Part shown: piece after piece, positions 61,299 to 64,000 of the stretch
Layout of the letters: every line of letters starts with the position of its first letter
Position numbering within the stretch: the stretch's first letter is position 1
Source: Nocardia iowensis
Lineage (GTDB): Bacteria; Actinomycetota; Actinomycetes; Mycobacteriales; Mycobacteriaceae
Assembly: GCF_019222765.1 (NCBI RefSeq)
Contig: NZ_CP078145.1
Location: 992,001 to 1,056,000 of the forward strand
Direction: 5' to 3'
DNA: 64,000 nucleotides
Notes under the pieces: model-generated
Seen by the model: the letters and a program-made list of their open reading frames with translations, nothing else
The model's database searches: none
Told to the model about the DNA's origin: nothing
Made by a program: the position numbers and the translations under genes

Positions 61299-63287
61299 GT
61301 GGCGCACAAACCCGACTCGCCATGGCCCGAGCTGAAGCAACAGGTAGCGGACGGCTTCCTCAAGTTCGAAGACAAGGCCGCGATCGACTGCGCGAATGCC
61401 TGCACGGATTTGATCAGCCGTTTCAAGGGACTGCAGGGCCTGATCAAGTCCAATAACTTGACCACACTGACCGGCTTCGGCAACTTCGCCTCCGGATCCG
61501 CACTGGCCAGCAAGTTCGGCACCAAAGCTTCAGAACTCAACGGCCGGTTGGACGCCCACATCAATGTCCTCACCACCATGGCCGAAACATTTCGGGACGC
61601 GGGAAAGAAATACGTTGGTACCGACAATGATTCGGCAACCAGAATTGCGGCGCTCGACGCGCTGAACATGTCGCCGGGCGCCAAAGCGCCGTCAACCGAC
61701 AACAAGAAGTCGACAGACCCGCTGTCGAGCACCAAGTCCTCTCCGCCTGCGTTTCTCGGGGACAACTCATCCAGCGGGAGCGGTACGGACAAGTCCAACC
61801 CCATCGAACCCGAGGCCGCGGACAGTAAGGATTTCGAGGACTACCGGTCGTTCGGGGCCGCGATCAACGCCCAGCCTGCCGCGGATGCCGCCTCGGTCTG
61901 GCAATGGATGGCCGTCGAGGTCGATACCGCGGTGACCGCCCTACAGAGCAAACTGACGAAGGTAACAGCGTCCAGTTGGCAAGGGCAGGGTGCGGAGGCG
62001 GCCACCAAAGCGGTGGAAAAGTATCGCTCGTCGGTGCTGGCGCTGAGCAAGAACGTGAACACGGTCGGGGAGAACCTCGGGTACACCGCGCAGTGGTTGA
62101 GCACAACGAAGCCATGGATGCCAGGCCCCAATGAAGTTTGCAGCAATAGCCGTCTCGACGAGGTACGCCGAAAGTTCAAGGAGCACTACGTCACCGGGTT
62201 GAAAAACACCGACGCGGCGTTCCCGATGCTTGCCGACCCGTACAGCACGGTCACCGGCATCAAGGGCGACGGTAAAAACGAAAACAAAGACGGCACAAAT
62301 GAAGACAACAAAGACGGCAACAAGGACGGAAATAAGGACGGCAACAAGACCGGGGACTACAAGGACGGGTACAAGCAGGGCTTCGAGGACGCCAAGAACG
62401 GCAAGACCGGACCCACCGGCAGCTACGCCGACGGCTACAAACAAGGCTTCGAAGACGCCAAGAACGGGAAGAAGTACGACCCGACCAACGGCGGCAAGGA
62501 GGGCGGTACCGGTTCTGGATCCGGTTCCGGCTCGGGATCCGGCGACAAGAAAGGCGGCGGCTCCGGTTCGGAAAGCGGTGACAAGAAAGGCGGTGGGTCC
62601 GGCTCGGAAAGCGGTGACAAGAAGGGCGGCGGTTCCGGCTCGCAGGGCGGCGGTCCCGGACCCGGCGGCGGATCGGGCGAATCCAAGAAGCAAGGCGCGG
62701 GCCCTGGCCCCGGCCCGGCCGTACCGCCCAAGCCGAACCCGGAGCAAGGGGGTTCGAAGAAGTCGCCCAAGCCCACCGAACCAAGTGTGCCGAAGGTTCC
62801 CGGCGAGCAGCCGCGCGCGGGCGACCCGGCGCACACAACTCCGGGCCTACCTAACATGCCCGGTAACGAGTTGCTGAGCACGCTGCTCAACGCGGCGAAA
62901 GACGCGACGCAGCTGGTGAATCCGCTGCTGCAAGCCGCAGCGGCCCAGATGCAGGCAGCGGGCCTGCCCGACCCCAACGCACTCGGTGGTGGCCCCGGCC
63001 CCGGACCAGATACCCCCGGGGCCCCTAAAGGGACCGATCCGTCCTCGAAACTCTTTCCGCGAGCGTCGATTCCGGCTGGCACCGGGCAGGCCCTCGGGCC
63101 GAACATCCCGTTCGGCCCCGGCATGCCGCCCGGCGGCCCCCCGGGTACTCCCGGCGCGGCGGGCGCCGGACAGGGCCAACAGGGTCAGCAGGGCCACAAG
63201 CGCGCCAAATTCCTCGATTCACCCTTGCATTTCGAGGAAGACCTCGGCATGCCCGTCGCCGCGGTTCGACCGGTGATCGACCAATGA
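61299..63287 (+). CDS. EspB-like type VII secretion substrate with disordered repeat tail
   Basis: 662 residues. About 1-110 is a helical bundle; about 180-300 is a second helical region with the WXG-type turn SSWQGQGAEAATKAVEKYRS. Then comes a Lys/Asp/Asn-rich repeat tail (DGYKQGFEDAKNGK twice, GDKKGGGSGSES-type units three times), a Pro/Gly-rich stretch, and a short helix (ELLSTLLNAAKDATQLVNPLLQAAAAQM). The plan resembles ESX-1 EspB and other PE/PPE-like substrates. GTG start with GGAGGA 4 nt upstream; an out-of-frame ATG overlaps. Its stop overlaps the espG-like ATG, so the two are coupled. It is divergent from the giant toxin operon. Confidence 0.78.
   Translation: MAHKPDSPWPELKQQVADGFLKFEDKAAIDCANACTDLISRFKGLQGLIKSNNLTTLTGFGNFASGSALASKFGTKASELNGRLDAHINVLTTMAETFRDAGKKYVGTDNDSATRIAALDALNMSPGAKAPSTDNKKSTDPLSSTKSSPPAFLGDNSSSGSGTDKSNPIEPEAADSKDFEDYRSFGAAINAQPAADAASVWQWMAVEVDTAVTALQSKLTKVTASSWQGQGAEAATKAVEKYRSSVLALSKNVNTVGENLGYTAQWLSTTKPWMPGPNEVCSNSRLDEVRRKFKEHYVTGLKNTDAAFPMLADPYSTVTGIKGDGKNENKDGTNEDNKDGNKDGNKDGNKTGDYKDGYKQGFEDAKNGKTGPTGSYADGYKQGFEDAKNGKKYDPTNGGKEGGTGSGSGSGSGSGDKKGGGSGSESGDKKGGGSGSESGDKKGGGSGSQGGGPGPGGGSGESKKQGAGPGPGPAVPPKPNPEQGGSKKSPKPTEPSVPKVPGEQPRAGDPAHTTPGLPNMPGNELLSTLLNAAKDATQLVNPLLQAAAAQMQAAGLPDPNALGGGPGPGPDTPGAPKGTDPSSKLFPRASIPAGTGQALGPNIPFGPGMPPGGPPGTPGAAGAGQGQQGQQGHKRAKFLDSPLHFEEDLGMPVAAVRPVIDQ
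62374..62650 (+). repeat. In-frame tandem repeats in the EspB-like gene
   Basis: Two copies of a ~42 bp unit (encoding DGYKQGFEDAKNGK, near 62374 and 62431) are followed by about three copies of a 36 bp unit (encoding GDKKGGGSGSES). All are multiples of 3 and keep the frame. Confidence 0.8.
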
Positions 63288-64000
63288 CCGCGACATGGAG
63301 CTTCACCGACTTGGAGTTCAAGGTGTTGTGGGAGCGGCACACCGACGCGCCGCTGCCCGAACCGTTCGTCTATAAGTGCCGCATCGAGTACGACTCCGAC
63401 TACGAGCGGGCGAAGTACCAGACCTGGGAGCGGTTGCGCGCCACCATGGACCGCTCGTTCGACGGTGTGTTGGACACGGTGGCGCGCCCGGACGTCGTGG
63501 TGACGGCGTTCGGCTGGTGTGACGACGAGATGGAGAATCCGGCGAAACGGCTCTGGGTGCACGCCGCCCGCGCGGGCGCGCAGGCATACGTCCTGACTCA
63601 GCTTCCCGGCGAGACCATCCAGCACAGCGGCGGTTTCACGGTGACCGAGTGTGAGCCACGTGATCTGGCCACCGCGGTGGTGGCCACCCTGCCCGCAGTC
63701 GCGGCCGGTCGGCTCCCGTCCGTGGCCATCGTGACCGAGGAGGCGAAGCCCGAGCAACTGTTCGGGCTCGGTAGACCGTTGATCGCCGATGACGGGGAGG
63801 AAACCGCCGGAGCCCGCAGTCTGCGGTTTCTCAGCGCGCAGGCCACCACCACCGGCGTGATCTCGATCCGGCAGGGTTATTCGAAGTTCGGCCCGCGTGG
63901 CGTCCTCGAACAGTTGCTGCTGTGGCGGGATCTGACCGACGACGGTCGCTACGTGATCCCGCTCGACGGCGCGCCGGTCGCGGTGGGTATCGGTGCCAAG
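63284..64000 (+). CDS. EspG-family ESX secretion chaperone (3' end outside window)
   Basis: At least 239 residues visible. EspG proteins are cytosolic chaperones that bind the tips of PE-PPE/WXG-type substrates and deliver them to the ESX machine. The N-terminal WSFTDLEFKVLWERHTDAPL and the C-terminal signature TGVISIRQGYSKFGPRGVLE with WRDLTDDGRYVI are characteristic. The ATG overlaps the stop of the EspB-like gene (ATGA), so that protein is the likely client. The ESX core genes (eccB-E, mycP) are not in the window. Confidence 0.85.
   Translation, partial: MTATWSFTDLEFKVLWERHTDAPLPEPFVYKCRIEYDSDYERAKYQTWERLRATMDRSFDGVLDTVARPDVVVTAFGWCDDEMENPAKRLWVHAARAGAQAYVLTQLPGETIQHSGGFTVTECEPRDLATAVVATLPAVAAGRLPSVAIVTEEAKPEQLFGLGRPLIADDGEETAGARSLRFLSAQATTTGVISIRQGYSKFGPRGVLEQLLLWRDLTDDGRYVIPLDGAPVAVGIGAK

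Noticed and set aside
62260..62650. Possible CRISPR-like array
   Set aside because: The repeats are contiguous, in frame and encode Lys/Asp/Gly-rich protein repeats without unique spacers.

Overview
The window comes from a high-GC actinomycete, most likely Nocardia or a close mycolate-containing relative. The grounds are a nocobactin/mycobactin-type siderophore locus controlled by IdeR-like iron boxes, actinobacterial ribosomal proteins including a zinc-type S14, three MAB_1171c/DUF6545-like paralogues, an F420-type (DDN-like) oxidoreductase, and WXG100/EspG type VII secretion genes. No tRNA, rRNA, CRISPR array or IS transposase is visible.

Layout. (1) 1-20.99 kb, siderophore locus: the end of a lysine N6-monooxygenase (mbtG-like); an iron box, a formyltransferase and two NRPSs with MbtE-like and MbtF-like layouts; a second iron box and a translationally coupled thioesterase/ketosynthase/PKS operon; then, convergently, a SagB-type azoline oxidase with a siderophore-binding lipoprotein under a third iron box. 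Together these predict a nocobactin/formobactin-like product: N-formyl-N-hydroxylysine, an alpha-methylated beta-hydroxy acid and an oxazole rather than an oxazoline. (2) 21-31.8 kb: three tandem membrane-protein paralogues, a SnoaL-like protein, a cupin, an MFS exporter with a divergent TetR regulator, and two tandem M13 metallopeptidase lipoproteins. (3) 31.9-45.7 kb: the spc ribosomal-protein operon, secY, adk and map. The operon is cut after rpsN by a ~6.5 kb island holding a WXG100/toxin/immunity module, a truncated colicin E3-like rRNase with an immunity-like gene, an RHH/Doc toxin-antitoxin pair and small accessory genes. Each half of the operon has a promoter carrying the same 21 bp sequence. 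(4) 45.7-50.2 kb: a gene-poor gap, a methyltransferase, small conserved proteins, and a TPR-like protein with an RpoA-CTD-like motif. (5) 50.2-64 kb: a second type VII secretion effector locus built around a 3033-residue protein. It joins a CpnT-like N-terminus to three ADP-ribosyltransferase-like domains, three OTU-like cysteine protease domains and one calpain-like protease. Around it are a WXG100 protein, a YbaB-like protein, an EspB-like substrate, an EspG chaperone (cut by the window end) and a coupled, internally duplicated candidate immunity protein.

The two most unusual things are the multi-effector toxin (51435-60536) and the toxin island splitting the ribosomal-protein operon, one of whose toxins is predicted to cut 16S rRNA.
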